Origin: Proteobacteria bacterium 005FR1
GTDB lineage: Bacteria; Pseudomonadota; Gammaproteobacteria; Pseudomonadales; Cellvibrionaceae
Length of the DNA: 64,000 bases
Reading direction: 5' to 3'
NCBI GenBank assembly: GCA_026192395.1
Contig: WACF01000001.1
Span: forward strand, 2,912,309 to 2,976,308
A model generated the notes under the pieces. That model did no database searches, was not told the DNA's origin, and was given only the letters and a program-made list of their open reading frames with translations. A program made the position numbers and the translations under genes. Within the stretch, counting starts at the first letter, position 1, and the number at the start of each line of letters is the position of its first letter. Shown piece by piece: positions 18,201 to 26,766 of the stretch.

Positions 18201-18632
18201 ATGACTCGACTACTTGCACAAGCTGAACGCCGCAAAGGCAATGCGGGATTTACCCTGGTGGAAGTGATGGTTGCTCTGCTGGTGGTAGGTATCGCTCTGC
18301 CCGCGCTGCTATCGCAGATCGCCACCCAGGCGGACGGCACAGCGGCACTGCGCGATCGCTCCTACGCGCAATGGGTGGCGCAAAACCAATTGGAAAGCAT
18401 ACGGCTGTCCTATGCCCTCAGCGAGCAGATGCTCCAGGGCGAAGCCAGCGGCCAGGCGGAAATGGCCGAGCGCACCTGGTACTGGAAAGCTGTCTCGGAG
18501 CAAACTGAGCTGCCCAATATGTGGCGGCAGACTGTGACCGTCGGCACCGAACCCGACGAGTCCCTGGTGGAGCTGGTGGGCTTTCTCAAAGAACACTCGA
18601 AACAATCCGCTCCGGGCGGAAACGGGAACTAA
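18201..18632 (+). CDS. gspI: Minor pseudopilin GspI
   Basis: 143 aa. Prepilin cleavage site GNAG^FTLVEVMVALLVVGIALPA with Glu(+5), preceded by a 16-residue basic leader. The body contains the GspI signature WVAQNQLESIRLSY and a tryptophan-rich strand region (ERTWYWKAVSEQTELPNMWRQ). GspI nucleates the tip complex with GspJ and GspK. It begins six bases after gspH ends and precedes gspJ by eight bases. Confidence 0.93.
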   Translation: MTRLLAQAERRKGNAGFTLVEVMVALLVVGIALPALLSQIATQADGTAALRDRSYAQWVAQNQLESIRLSYALSEQMLQGEASGQAEMAERTWYWKAVSEQTELPNMWRQTVTVGTEPDESLVELVGFLKEHSKQSAPGGNGN

Positions 18633-18640
18633 CCCGAGGC

Positions 18641-19336
18641 ATGCATTTGAAGAGTCGGAACGCAGATCGCCAAAGGGGCTTCACCCTGATCGAGGTGATG
18701 ATCGCAGTCGCCATTTCGCTGCTGATCGCCACTCTCGCCTATGGCTTTCTGAGTAGCGCGGTGACGGCCAAAGACAGCAGTGATGAAGCGCTGGTGACCG
18801 TCAATCAGCTGGAAACCGTTTTTCAGTTGCTGGCTACCGACCTGCACCACGTGGTGGATCGCGAACTGCCCAGCACCGCCGCTGGTCTGGGCAGCACTCA
18901 GGCGGCGCCCGCCTTCATGGGCGGCAACAGCAGCAATCGCGGAGCGAATTTTCTGCTCGGGGATTACGTGTTGCGCTTCGCCCGCGATGGCTGGGCCAAT
19001 CCGCTGCAGCAGCAACGCAGCGACTTGCAGCGGGTGGGCTACCGCTGGTTGGATGGTCAGCTGTGGCGGGATTACTGGCCCGAGCGCAATCAGCCCCTGG
19101 ACGTGGAGCCGGCGGGACAACGCTTGCTGATCGAAGACCTGAAGGCGATTCGCATCCGGTTTCTGCCCTTCAGCGCAAAGCAGGTGAGCACGGAGTCCTG
19201 GCAAGAGGTATGGCCGCCGCAGGGCACGAATGCGCAAACCGCTACCGGCCGAACGCTGCCGGCAGCGGTGGAAATCACCCTGACTCTCGAGGAGGTAGGC
19301 GATGTACAACGCATCATCTCGCTCCCGGGGGTCTGA
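18641..19336 (+). CDS. gspJ: Minor pseudopilin GspJ
   Basis: 231 aa from the ATG at 18641, preceded by CGAGG. A start 120 bases upstream inside gspI would add a non-homologous leader and was rejected. Prepilin site RQRG^FTLIEVMIAVAISLLIA. Downstream features typical of GspJ are QLETVFQLLATDLHHVVDRE, a tryptophan-rich core (YRWLDGQLWRDYWPERN) and VEITLTLEEVGDVQRI. Its 3' end overlaps gspK by 35 bases, indicating translational coupling of tip subunits. Confidence 0.93.
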   Translation: MHLKSRNADRQRGFTLIEVMIAVAISLLIATLAYGFLSSAVTAKDSSDEALVTVNQLETVFQLLATDLHHVVDRELPSTAAGLGSTQAAPAFMGGNSSNRGANFLLGDYVLRFARDGWANPLQQQRSDLQRVGYRWLDGQLWRDYWPERNQPLDVEPAGQRLLIEDLKAIRIRFLPFSAKQVSTESWQEVWPPQGTNAQTATGRTLPAAVEITLTLEEVGDVQRIISLPGV

Positions 19337-20324
19337 GTGTGGCGCCGTACTGGTGCTGGCTTTATTGATCGTCGCCATCGTTTCGGCACTGGCGGTGCAG
19401 TTCGCCTATACGTTTTCACTGAACCTGTCGCGGGTCGAGTATCGCTCGTACGGTGCACAGGCGCAGAACTATCTGCTCGGCGCTGAAACCCTGGCTGGCG
19501 TGGTCCTCCAGGAGGATGCGAAGAACACCGAGAGCGACAACCTGACCGAGCAGTGGGCGCAGACAATTCCGCCCTTTCCGACCGATCACGGGATGCTCGA
19601 AGCGCACCTGGAAGACGCCCACGGACGATTCAACCTGAACAGCCTGGTTGACAAGGTAAGCGCCGAAAACAATCCCGCCGGGGACCAGGCGGCGCGGTTT
19701 ACACCGCAGCAGCGGCGTTTCATTCGCCTGCTGCAAACCTTCGAGGACTATCCGCTGACGCCGGATCAGGCCATCGAGATCACCGAAGCGGTAATTGATT
19801 GGATCGATGATGACGACGAGCCCTTCGGTTTTGGCGGCGCTGAATCGCTGCACTACAGCCGCGCCCAGCCGCCCTACGAACCGGCAAACCAGCTCTTTAA
19901 CAGCGTCAGTGAGCTGCGGCTGGTGGCGCATATGACACCGGAATTGTACCGCCTGCTTGAACCCTTGCTGGTGGTGCTGCCGAAAGATGCAACCATGAAC
20001 GTGAATACCGCGCTGCCCCCTTTGCTGCGCACCATCAACAACGAAGACGACTTGCGACCGCTCGATGAACGGGCGCTTGCCGATTTGCTGGAAGACCGAC
20101 AGTTGCAGCAATATGAAACCGTCAGCGATTTCTTCAGCAGTCCCGTGGTGACCAATTTGGCCCCCAACGCCGTGTCGACCAACGCGGGCTTCGGGACTGA
20201 GAGCAGTTACTTCATCCTTCACGCAACGGCTTCAGTTGGCGAGCAGGTGCGGTTTCTGACCAGTTACCTGCACCGGGAAGACGAGAAAGTCAGTACCGTC
20301 CAGCGACGTTATACAAGTTACTAA
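19302..20324 (+). CDS. gspK: Minor pseudopilin GspK (tip subunit)
   Basis: 340 aa, the large pseudopilin at the tip. Its N-terminus SECG^AVLVLALLIVAIVSALAVQ has a Gly cleavage site but no Glu(+5), which is normal for GspK. Signatures: EAHLEDAHGRFNLNSLV, then a helical insert domain (about residues 105-215, with DQAIEITEAVIDWIDDDDEPFGFGGAE) and MNVNTALPPLLRTI. The ATG follows GAGGTAGGCG. After it comes the only sizeable non-coding spacer inside the G-N part of the operon. Confidence 0.94.
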   Translation: MYNASSRSRGSECGAVLVLALLIVAIVSALAVQFAYTFSLNLSRVEYRSYGAQAQNYLLGAETLAGVVLQEDAKNTESDNLTEQWAQTIPPFPTDHGMLEAHLEDAHGRFNLNSLVDKVSAENNPAGDQAARFTPQQRRFIRLLQTFEDYPLTPDQAIEITEAVIDWIDDDDEPFGFGGAESLHYSRAQPPYEPANQLFNSVSELRLVAHMTPELYRLLEPLLVVLPKDATMNVNTALPPLLRTINNEDDLRPLDERALADLLEDRQLQQYETVSDFFSSPVVTNLAPNAVSTNAGFGTESSYFILHATASVGEQVRFLTSYLHREDEKVSTVQRRYTSY

Positions 20325-20423
20325 GGGTGAGTGGAAAATGGGCAATGGAAAGTCGGTCGAAAGTTAGACAAGTACCGACTCCCTGCTGCCAACTTTCGAC
20401 TCCCGAAACAGACGAGGCATCAA
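20325..20423 (+). promoter_or_regulatory. gspK-gspL spacer with nested inverted repeats
   Basis: Two overlapping inverted repeats are perfect: AGTCGGT (20351-20357) with ACCGACT (20374-20380), and GTCGAAAGTT (20356-20365) with AACTTTCGAC (20391-20400). They share bases, so they would be alternative RNA structures. The left end reads GAGTGGAAAATGGGCAATGG, similar in style to the GAGTGGA tandem array at 31141 (opposite strand). Could be an attenuator, an mRNA processing site or an inserted small repeat. Confidence 0.45.
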
Positions 20424-21689
20424 GTGTCCGCAGTTAGTTACAAGCCCTTGGCGGTGCAAGCCGTCATCAAACAGCTTCGCCGCGACGACGAAGGCCTGGC
20501 CACCTATCGCTGGCGGCCCTGCTCCCGCGATGGCCAGTGGCTGGGCTCCGCCCGGCAAGGCACCGGCGAAGAAATGCGGCAAGCGCTTACGGGTGAAAAC
20601 CTGGAGGTCTGCCTGCTGCTGTCCGGCACTGAAGTGGTCACCCAGCAGGTGCCCTACAACCCCCGCGAGCGTCGCCACCTAACCAAACTGGTTCCCTTTG
20701 AACTGGAAGAAGACGTCACCACGGAGCTGGAGGATCTGCATTTCGCCATCGGCCAGCCCGGCGTCGACGAAGTGCCCACCGCCTACGTAAATCGCGAGTG
20801 GCTGGCCGAGCAAATCAGCGACCTGGAAGCGCTCGGCTTCGACGTCAGCCACTGCCTGCCGGAACCACTTCTGTTGCCGCGCCCGGAAAGCGGCTGGAGC
20901 GTGCGACTCGACGACGAACTGCAAGTGCACTACGGCCCCGGGCTCGCCTTTGCGGTGGAGCCCGTGATGGCCAAGCCCGCCCTGGCCTCCTTGGCAACGA
21001 CTTCGGCTCTCCCCGAACGCCTGCTGCTGATGGCGGACGATCAGGAACACCTGGACGCACTTTACGAAGCGCTGCCGCTGGCTGTGCAGGACAAACTCAC
21101 AGAACTGGATATCGACGTTCAACTGACCGACCGTTGGGACGGTCTGGCGCTCGACAAGTATGACTCCCTCGACCTGCGTCAGGGCGACTTCGCCCGGCAG
21201 TTTCCGATTGCCAAGTGGTGGCGGGAGTGGCGCAGTGTGGCGGCGGTGGCGGCGGTCGCGCTGGTGGGCTACATCGGCGTGAGCGTAGCCCAGATCCAGG
21301 TTTACAGCGCTGAAACCGACCAGCTGCGGGAGCAGATGAACTCGGTATTCCGACAAGTCGTTCCCCAGGGAGCGATCGCCAATCCCGAGCAGCAGCTGCG
21401 CAGCAAACTCGCTGAGTTCAAGGGCGAAAGCGGCGGCAGCAGCGTGGTGCAAATGCTCGCCACGGTGGCTCCGCTGATCGCGGAGGACAAAGATGTGACC
21501 GTGCGGCGCCTCACCTACAACGATCAGCGGGATGAAATGCAAGTCACCCTCGAAGCCAAGTCCAACAGCGATATCCTGAATTTGAGTAACGCCATCAACC
21601 AGAAAGGCTTCAACGCTGTTCCGCAAAACATGAGCCGCGCGGGCGATCGCCAGCAGGCCAACATGACCATCACGAGGGCGGGCCAATGA
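20424..21689 (+). CDS. gspL: Type II secretion protein GspL
   Basis: About 421 aa from the GTG at 20424, which has GAGG six bases upstream. An in-frame start at 20331 lies inside the repeat spacer and gives an unlikely N-terminus. The cytoplasmic actin-like domain (about residues 1-255) has the GspL-type segment LLLSGTEVVTQQVPYNPRERRHLTKLVPFELEEDV. One transmembrane helix is at about 275-295 (WRSVAAVAAVALVGYIGVSV), followed by a periplasmic ferredoxin-like domain. GspL recruits GspE to the membrane. Stop overlaps the gspM start (ATGA). Confidence 0.92.
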   Translation: MSAVSYKPLAVQAVIKQLRRDDEGLATYRWRPCSRDGQWLGSARQGTGEEMRQALTGENLEVCLLLSGTEVVTQQVPYNPRERRHLTKLVPFELEEDVTTELEDLHFAIGQPGVDEVPTAYVNREWLAEQISDLEALGFDVSHCLPEPLLLPRPESGWSVRLDDELQVHYGPGLAFAVEPVMAKPALASLATTSALPERLLLMADDQEHLDALYEALPLAVQDKLTELDIDVQLTDRWDGLALDKYDSLDLRQGDFARQFPIAKWWREWRSVAAVAAVALVGYIGVSVAQIQVYSAETDQLREQMNSVFRQVVPQGAIANPEQQLRSKLAEFKGESGGSSVVQMLATVAPLIAEDKDVTVRRLTYNDQRDEMQVTLEAKSNSDILNLSNAINQKGFNAVPQNMSRAGDRQQANMTITRAGQ

Positions 21690-22162
21690 ACTGGTTTTAT
21701 CAACAGACCCGACGCGACCAGATTGCGATTGCCGTTTGCGCAGTCTTTGTGACCGCCTTTCTACTTTGGATGCTCGCTCTCAAGCCGCTCAGCAGCGCTG
21801 CCGCGAATGCCCAAAACCGGCAGGCTGCCACCGCGGCTTCTCTCGCGCGAGTAAAAACGCTGGCGGCCAATCTGCAGCACCAGCAGAACACCGCGGCAAG
21901 CAAGCCTCGCAGCCAGCAGGTGAGCATCGCCAATCTGGTGGACAGAACCACCAGCAGTATCGGCCTGCGTGCTACCTCCATGGACCCGAGTGCGGACGGC
22001 CAGACCGCCGCCGTGCGTTTTGACAATGCCGACCTCACCAACGTCTTGCAGTGGCTGCACGATCTGGAATACAACCATCAGATTCAGATTGAATACCTTT
22101 CCCTGATCGCGGCCAACAAGCCGGGGCAGGTGATGGCCACCGTTCGCGTCAGCAAGAGCTAA
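21686..22162 (+). CDS. gspM: Type II secretion protein GspM
   Basis: 158 aa. Short cytoplasmic N-terminus (MNWFYQQTRRDQ), a single transmembrane helix (about residues 13-33, IAIAVCAVFVTAFLLWMLAL), a coiled-coil segment (about 38-70) and a small periplasmic ferredoxin-like domain with VLQWLHDLEYNHQIQIEYLSLIAANKPG. It partners GspL in the inner-membrane platform. Overlaps gspL by four bases and gspN by one base (TAATG). Confidence 0.92.
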   Translation: MNWFYQQTRRDQIAIAVCAVFVTAFLLWMLALKPLSSAAANAQNRQAATAASLARVKTLAANLQHQQNTAASKPRSQQVSIANLVDRTTSSIGLRATSMDPSADGQTAAVRFDNADLTNVLQWLHDLEYNHQIQIEYLSLIAANKPGQVMATVRVSKS

Positions 22163-22920
22163 TGATGAAAAAAACCACCAAAACCATTTTCTGGGTCGGC
22201 CTGCCTCTGCTCATCTGGCTGGGCCTGGTGATCCGCGCAACTCCCGCTCAGTGGGGCCTGGCAATGGCAGGTCTTCCCGTGCAAATGGACGGCGTGACCG
22301 GGACGATCTGGGATGGCCGGGTGGCCAACGTGGTGGTGCCCTATGGCGGCGCCTACTACTCGCTGGGGGAGCTCGAGTGGGAGCTGGACCCCTGGTCCCT
22401 CCTCTCTCTGTCCCCCTGCGCGGATTTCAGCACCGAACTCGGTAGCCAGACGACCGCCGGCACTGCCTGTGGGGGGCTGGGCGGAGCGCTCACGCTGAAG
22501 GACACTCAGCTTAATCTGCCAGCGGGTATTGCTGAAGTCTGGGCACCGGTGCGGGTACGCGGTCACGTGGATGCGCAGGTCAAACGCCTGGTGTTCGCCG
22601 ACAATCAGATTCGGCAATTGCAGGGCAGCGGCAGTTGGAGCAATGCCTTTTACCACAACAGCCAGACCTGGGTGCCGCTGGGTACCATTGCCTTTGACCT
22701 GAGCCAGAACGGACAGGGCGGGCTCGCGGCCAAGGTCTTTGACATCGAAGGGCCGTTGAAGCTGGATCTGGATTCTCAATTCACCCTGGCAGGCGCCTAC
22801 GACATCCGCGGCAATATCGCTCTTAAACCCGGCGCTCCCCAGGAGATTGGTCAGCTGCTGATGATCGTTGCGCAGGAAACCGGACGCGGAGAATTCAGCG
22901 TTGAGTGGGTTGGTAGTTAA
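22162..22920 (+). CDS. gspN: Type II secretion protein GspN
   Basis: 252 aa with an N-terminal transmembrane anchor (about residues 9-27). The family features are MAGLPVQMDGVTGTIWDGRVANVVV and YSLGELEWELDPWSLLS, followed by a beta-rich periplasmic domain containing two cysteines (CADFSTEL, GTACGG). It ends with IGQLLMIVAQETGRGEFSVEW, a typical GspN finish. GspN is present in only some T2SS clusters and its role is not well defined. Last gene of the cluster; about 185 bases of non-coding sequence follow. Confidence 0.9.
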   Translation: MMKKTTKTIFWVGLPLLIWLGLVIRATPAQWGLAMAGLPVQMDGVTGTIWDGRVANVVVPYGGAYYSLGELEWELDPWSLLSLSPCADFSTELGSQTTAGTACGGLGGALTLKDTQLNLPAGIAEVWAPVRVRGHVDAQVKRLVFADNQIRQLQGSGSWSNAFYHNSQTWVPLGTIAFDLSQNGQGGLAAKVFDIEGPLKLDLDSQFTLAGAYDIRGNIALKPGAPQEIGQLLMIVAQETGRGEFSVEWVGS

Positions 22921-23106
22921 GCTGCCAACGACCGCGATACCGGCAAGCGCCGCGACCTGCGAGTGGGGCGATGTGCCGGCGCCGACCTGCGTATGCAGCA
23001 TCGTCAATAGCCCCGCGTCGATCTACGATTGCAGCGACGGCTCTGTTTTCAGTAACGGCGTGATCGATGATTCGGTCGACGGCTCCGGCAAGGGATCTGG
23101 TGGGGC

Positions 23107-24162
23107 TCAATAAACCTCAGCCACTTTGCACAGCAGCTTGATGAAGGCTTCGCATGACGCGAGCGTCGCGCATTCTTCCATGGTGTGATAGCCGGTGGTT
23201 GGAATCTGCAAGGTGGTTCCCAGCACAAGACCGTTCGAGGCGGCAATGATACGCCCCATCTCGGTACTGCCCAGTGACTGCGGCGATTTTCCTTGCGCGA
23301 CTGCTTCCTTGTTCTTTTCCCGGATATAAGCATCCTTGTAGGAATAGCTGATCCCCATCGATTCGCAAAGGGCCTGTAGCTTTTCCGTGATCGCCGGGCT
23401 GAATGCCGCGTTGGCGTCGCTCTGGCGCAGTACAACCAGTTGTTTGTCAGCGGTTTCACGATCCGGATAGGGGCTGGTATCCACTACGATCAACTCATTG
23501 GTGGAACCGCCAAAGCGCCGGAACCACTCCAGCAGATAGCGCCAGCTTTTGCCGGCTTCTTCCTGGGCAGTGAAAAACGCCGTCCCCTGATAGCCGAGAC
23601 TGAAAAGGTGAACCAGAATGGCCGCAGTCAGGACATTGTCCAGCTGACTGGAAATCATCTCGCCATGCACTTCAAGCTTGTCGGCGAAGGCCACTGGCGT
23701 GCCGGCTACCAGATGCTCCAGATCCTCCACTTCGAAGATCAGGTTGTTGCGATACTCGCAAATGTAGGCGCGGCGAATCATTCCCTTGCCGCGATAGGCG
23801 CCGGACCAGGGCTCGTAGGCTAACACCGGTGTTGCCGGAAAGCGGTCGACGATCTTGCGCATCAATTCTTCGGACACTGAGTTGCCCAGCAAGTCCGAGC
23901 GGGCGCCTGCCACGAAGGCGGCATATTGAAATTCGTTAGGCCCGGTACAGATCAAACCGTGGCGATCGATGTGGGCAGAGAAGTGGGCCGAATTCGGTTT
24001 ATCGCCCTGGGCAACCAGCAGACCTTCATACCAGGTGACCTTGGCGCCGCGCTCTTCAAGTTCCCTCTGCAGGACGCGAAAAAACGAATGCTCCGCTCCG
24101 GTCACACTCGGCTCCCGAATCAGAACTTTCAGCAAATCGATAAATTCGTCCAATTTCTCCAT
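23107..24162 (-). CDS. M42-type zinc aminopeptidase / peptidase family protein
   Basis: About 351 aa. Metal-ligand motifs of the M42 (and M20/M28-like) co-catalytic di-zinc peptidases are all visible: SAHIDRHG (His and Asp), SSQLDN (bridging Asp), TAQEEAGKSW (catalytic Glu and ligand Glu), VVDTSPYPD (Asp) and the C-terminal TGYHTMEE (His). It probably removes N-terminal residues from cytosolic peptides. I used the ATG at 24162; a TTG six codons earlier is possible. It converges on gspN and is not part of the secretion operon. Confidence 0.85.
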   Translation of the reverse strand: MEKLDEFIDLLKVLIREPSVTGAEHSFFRVLQRELEERGAKVTWYEGLLVAQGDKPNSAHFSAHIDRHGLICTGPNEFQYAAFVAGARSDLLGNSVSEELMRKIVDRFPATPVLAYEPWSGAYRGKGMIRRAYICEYRNNLIFEVEDLEHLVAGTPVAFADKLEVHGEMISSQLDNVLTAAILVHLFSLGYQGTAFFTAQEEAGKSWRYLLEWFRRFGGSTNELIVVDTSPYPDRETADKQLVVLRQSDANAAFSPAITEKLQALCESMGISYSYKDAYIREKNKEAVAQGKSPQSLGSTEMGRIIAASNGLVLGTTLQIPTTGYHTMEECATLASCEAFIKLLCKVAEVY

Positions 24163-24396
24163 CCTGCGCGGGCACCTCAATAATCTGCCGGAAAAACGCG
24201 CAGCTTAGTTGGGAATTGCGGGTATGGAAAGAATTTTTGTGGTCGAGGGAGGCAGTGCCGGCATGCCGGCTGCTGCAGCAGTTGAAAGGCGCGGTGCCAC
24301 TAAGCTCGTCGGGTTCCGGGGGTGTGCGCTTTTGAAAAGCGCTCCCCCTCCTTCAAACGGATTGAGGCACCCAGAGCCAACCAGCGCGCAAAAAAA

Positions 24397-24415
24397 ACCC
24401 GCGAAAAACGCGGGT
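24397..24415 (-). terminator. Rho-independent terminator of pckA
   Basis: Seven-bp stem ACCCGCG/CGCGGGT with a five-base loop; read on the minus strand it is followed by seven T's. It sits 23 bases after the pckA stop codon. Confidence 0.88.
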
Positions 24416-24437
24416 CTTTTTCGACTCGAAGCCAGGT

Positions 24438-26015
24438 TTAGGCCTTCGGCCCGGCCTTGGCAATCTCCTCGCTCACCTCGAACTTCTTGATGTTCTCGGC
24501 AAACAGCCCGGCCAGCTTCTTGGCCTGCTCGTCATAAGCCGCTTTATCGGCCCAGGCGTTGCGCGGGTTGAGGTACTTATCGTCCACGCCAGGTACAGCG
24601 GTGGGAATGCTCAGGTTCATCGCTTCCAGCTGCTCGGTTTGCACACCTTCCAACGCACCGCTCTGGATAGCAGCGATAACTGCACGGGTGACCGGAATCG
24701 GGAAGCGCGAACCGCTGCCGCCGGGACCGCCGGAGCCACCGGTCCAGCCGGTGTTGACCAGATAGACCTTGGAACCGAAGTCATCGATGCGCTTCATCAG
24801 CAGGTCCGCGTACTCGCGGGCCGGTCGCGGCATGAAGGGAGCGCCGAAACAGGTGGAGAAGGTCGGATGGATACCCGCTTCCGCGCCCAGCTCGGTAGAG
24901 CCTACGCGAGCGGTGTAGCCGGACAGGAAGTGATAGGCCGCCGCTTCTTTGCTCAGGATGGCTACCGGAGGCAGCACACCGGAAACGTCGCAGGTGAGAA
25001 AGACGATGTTCTTGGGCTCGCCCGCGCGGTTCTCTTCCACCCGCATCTCTACGTGAGTGAGCGGGTAAGAGCAGCGGCCGTTTTCGGTCAGGGAAGTGTC
25101 GTCGTAGTCGGGTACGCGGTTTTCCGGATCCTGCACTACGTTTTCGACGATAGCGCCGAAGCGGATCGCATCCCAGATCACCGGTTCGTTTTTGCGGCTC
25201 AGGTTGATGGTCTTGGCGTAGCAGCCGCCTTCCATATTGAACACCGCGCCCTTGGCCCAGCCGTGTTCGTCATCGCCGATAAGATAACGCTCGGGGTCGG
25301 CGGACAGAGTTGTTTTGCCGGTGCCGGATAGGCCGAAGAACAGGCAGGTGTCGCCGTCCTTGCCCACGTTGGCGGAGCAGTGCATGGGCATCACGTCTTT
25401 TTCCGGCAGCAGGAAATTCTGCACGGAGAACATGGATTTTTTCATTTCGCCGGCGTACTTCATCCCCGCCAGCAATACCTTGCGCTGTGCGAAGTTGATG
25501 ATGACCGCGCCTTCGGAATTGGTACCGTGTACTTCGGGATCGCAGACGAAATTGGCGGCGTGAAGGATTCGCCACTCACCCTTGCCCTTTGGGTTGTACT
25601 TCTCGGGGCGGATGAACATGTTATTGGCGAACAGCGAGTGCCAGGCGGTTTCGGTGGTGACTTTCACCGGAATGTAATGATCAGGATCTGCGGCGACGTG
25701 GAGCTGGGAGACAAAGCGGTCAACCTGGGAGATATGAGCTTCCACCGCATCCCAGAGTGCGTTGAACTTGTCCTCCGGGAAGGGACGGTTGACGTTGCCC
25801 CAGTCGATGCTCTCCGCGGTCGAAGGCTCCTTGACGATGAATCGATCCGCCGGTGAGCGACCGGTGCGCTTGCCGGTGACTGTGACCAGTGCCCCGGTAT
25901 GCGACAGCGAGCCCTCATAGCGCTGCAGCGCAAATTCAATCAATTCCGCCGGGCACAGGTTGTTGTAAGTAACTGCGCCGCCTTCTTCAAGTTCTGTCAT
26001 CGCCGATTCTGTCAT
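24438..26015 (-). CDS. pckA: Phosphoenolpyruvate carboxykinase (ATP)
   Basis: 525 aa. Converts oxaloacetate and ATP to phosphoenolpyruvate, CO2 and ADP, the entry step of gluconeogenesis. Key motifs: the ATP P-loop (kinase-1a) [14 protein letters not shown], kinase-2 region IGDDEHGW, substrate site [10 protein letters not shown] and [10 protein letters not shown], and the C-terminal adenine-binding region VNTGWTGG. The ATP-type assignment rests on GLSGTGKTT. The upstream 300 bases (26016-26316) hold its promoter region but no gene. Confidence 0.97.
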   Translation of the reverse strand: MTESAMTELEEGGAVTYNNLCPAELIEFALQRYEGSLSHTGALVTVTGKRTGRSPADRFIVKEPSTAESIDWGNVNRPFPEDKFNALWDAVEAHISQVDRFVSQLHVAADPDHYIPVKVTTETAWHSLFANNMFIRPEKYNPKGKGEWRILHAANFVCDPEVHGTNSEGAVIINFAQRKVLLAGMKYAGEMKKSMFSVQNFLLPEKDVMPMHCSANVGKDGDTCLFFGLSGTGKTTLSADPERYLIGDDEHGWAKGAVFNMEGGCYAKTINLSRKNEPVIWDAIRFGAIVENVVQDPENRVPDYDDTSLTENGRCSYPLTHVEMRVEENRAGEPKNIVFLTCDVSGVLPPVAILSKEAAAYHFLSGYTARVGSTELGAEAGIHPTFSTCFGAPFMPRPAREYADLLMKRIDDFGSKVYLVNTGWTGGSGGPGGSGSRFPIPVTRAVIAAIQSGALEGVQTEQLEAMNLSIPTAVPGVDDKYLNPRNAWADKAAYDEQAKKLAGLFAENIKKFEVSEEIAKAGPKA

Positions 26016-26316
26016 TGCAGAAGTCCCATTGTTCCAGTGTCGCCAGGCCCCGGCATTTGCCTGAGCAGCTTCTTGCGTATCCCAAACGGGGACAGAAGCA
26101 CCAGCATCAGGTAGGGCCAGGCTGAAAGGGCGGCATTATGGCAAAAAAAATATCGTGAGGCGACCGCAGTGCGCGGATGTCAAGGAGTGCTATTGCGGTG
26201 CGGCGGCGAGTGGCGGGGGCTGTACTGCGTATAAGCGGTCACAATGTCCGGCATTTTGCTGTGTTATCGCTGCGAGCGAGGGGCGAAAAGGCAGGATTCA
26301 GGGAAAAGGAAGAACA
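26016..26316. other. Intergenic region between pckA and the DUF4124 gene
   Basis: About 300 bases upstream of pckA and downstream of the DUF4124 gene (both minus strand). No gene, strong terminator or clear promoter pair was recognised; an AAAAAAAATAT tract lies near 26142-26152. Confidence 0.35.
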
Positions 26317-26766
26317 TCAAGAGCAGTGTCGCTGAATCGCCGTTGAGAGTTGCTCGATCATCTGCTGGCGTTCCTGCTCGGAGGCATTCTTTGAGTTGCC
26401 GCTTTCGTCGACCCAGTAAAAACGCTCTTCCTTGAAGAAGCGCAGCTCGCGCTGCGCTTTCTCGCATACCAGGCGCTGTTTTTCCGCCTGAGCAGTCCGT
26501 TGGACTTCGCGCTGTTGGCGAAGGCGCTTCTCCTCAGGGCTTTCCGGAGCGAAAAGCTCGTTCAGCTTCTCCCGCTCGCCGCTACTGGTATCCACGTTCA
26601 CTGAGCGGGTGCGTTCGCTGATGTTTTCAGCCTCCCGGTCACGCGGAGGCTTGTCACTGAAGTGAACCCGGCCGTTTTCGTCGGTCCAGCGGTAGATGTC
26701 CGCTGAGGCGGCGACTGCGATGAACAGTCCCGCCAGACCCGTGGCGAAAACGACCGAGGTCCTCAT
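26317..26766 (-). CDS. DUF4124 domain periplasmic protein
   Basis: 149 aa. Signal peptide at about residues 1-22 (ending VAASA), followed immediately by the DUF4124 signature DIYRWTDENGRVHFSDKPP. The rest is charged, with a coiled-coil-like middle (EEKRLRQQREVQRTAQAEKQRL) and two cysteines. DUF4124 is a common beta-hairpin-like module in gammaproteobacterial envelope proteins with no assigned reaction. The ATG overlaps the stop of the upstream protease gene (ATGA), so the two are translationally coupled and may act together in the periplasm. Confidence 0.85.
   Translation of the reverse strand: MRTSVVFATGLAGLFIAVAASADIYRWTDENGRVHFSDKPPRDREAENISERTRSVNVDTSSGEREKLNELFAPESPEEKRLRQQREVQRTAQAEKQRLVCEKAQRELRFFKEERFYWVDESGNSKNASEQERQQMIEQLSTAIQRHCS

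Noticed and set aside
22868-23113. 81-codon frame between gspN and the M42 gene
   Set aside because: Begins inside gspN, low-complexity Ser/Gly/Ala composition, no ribosome site.
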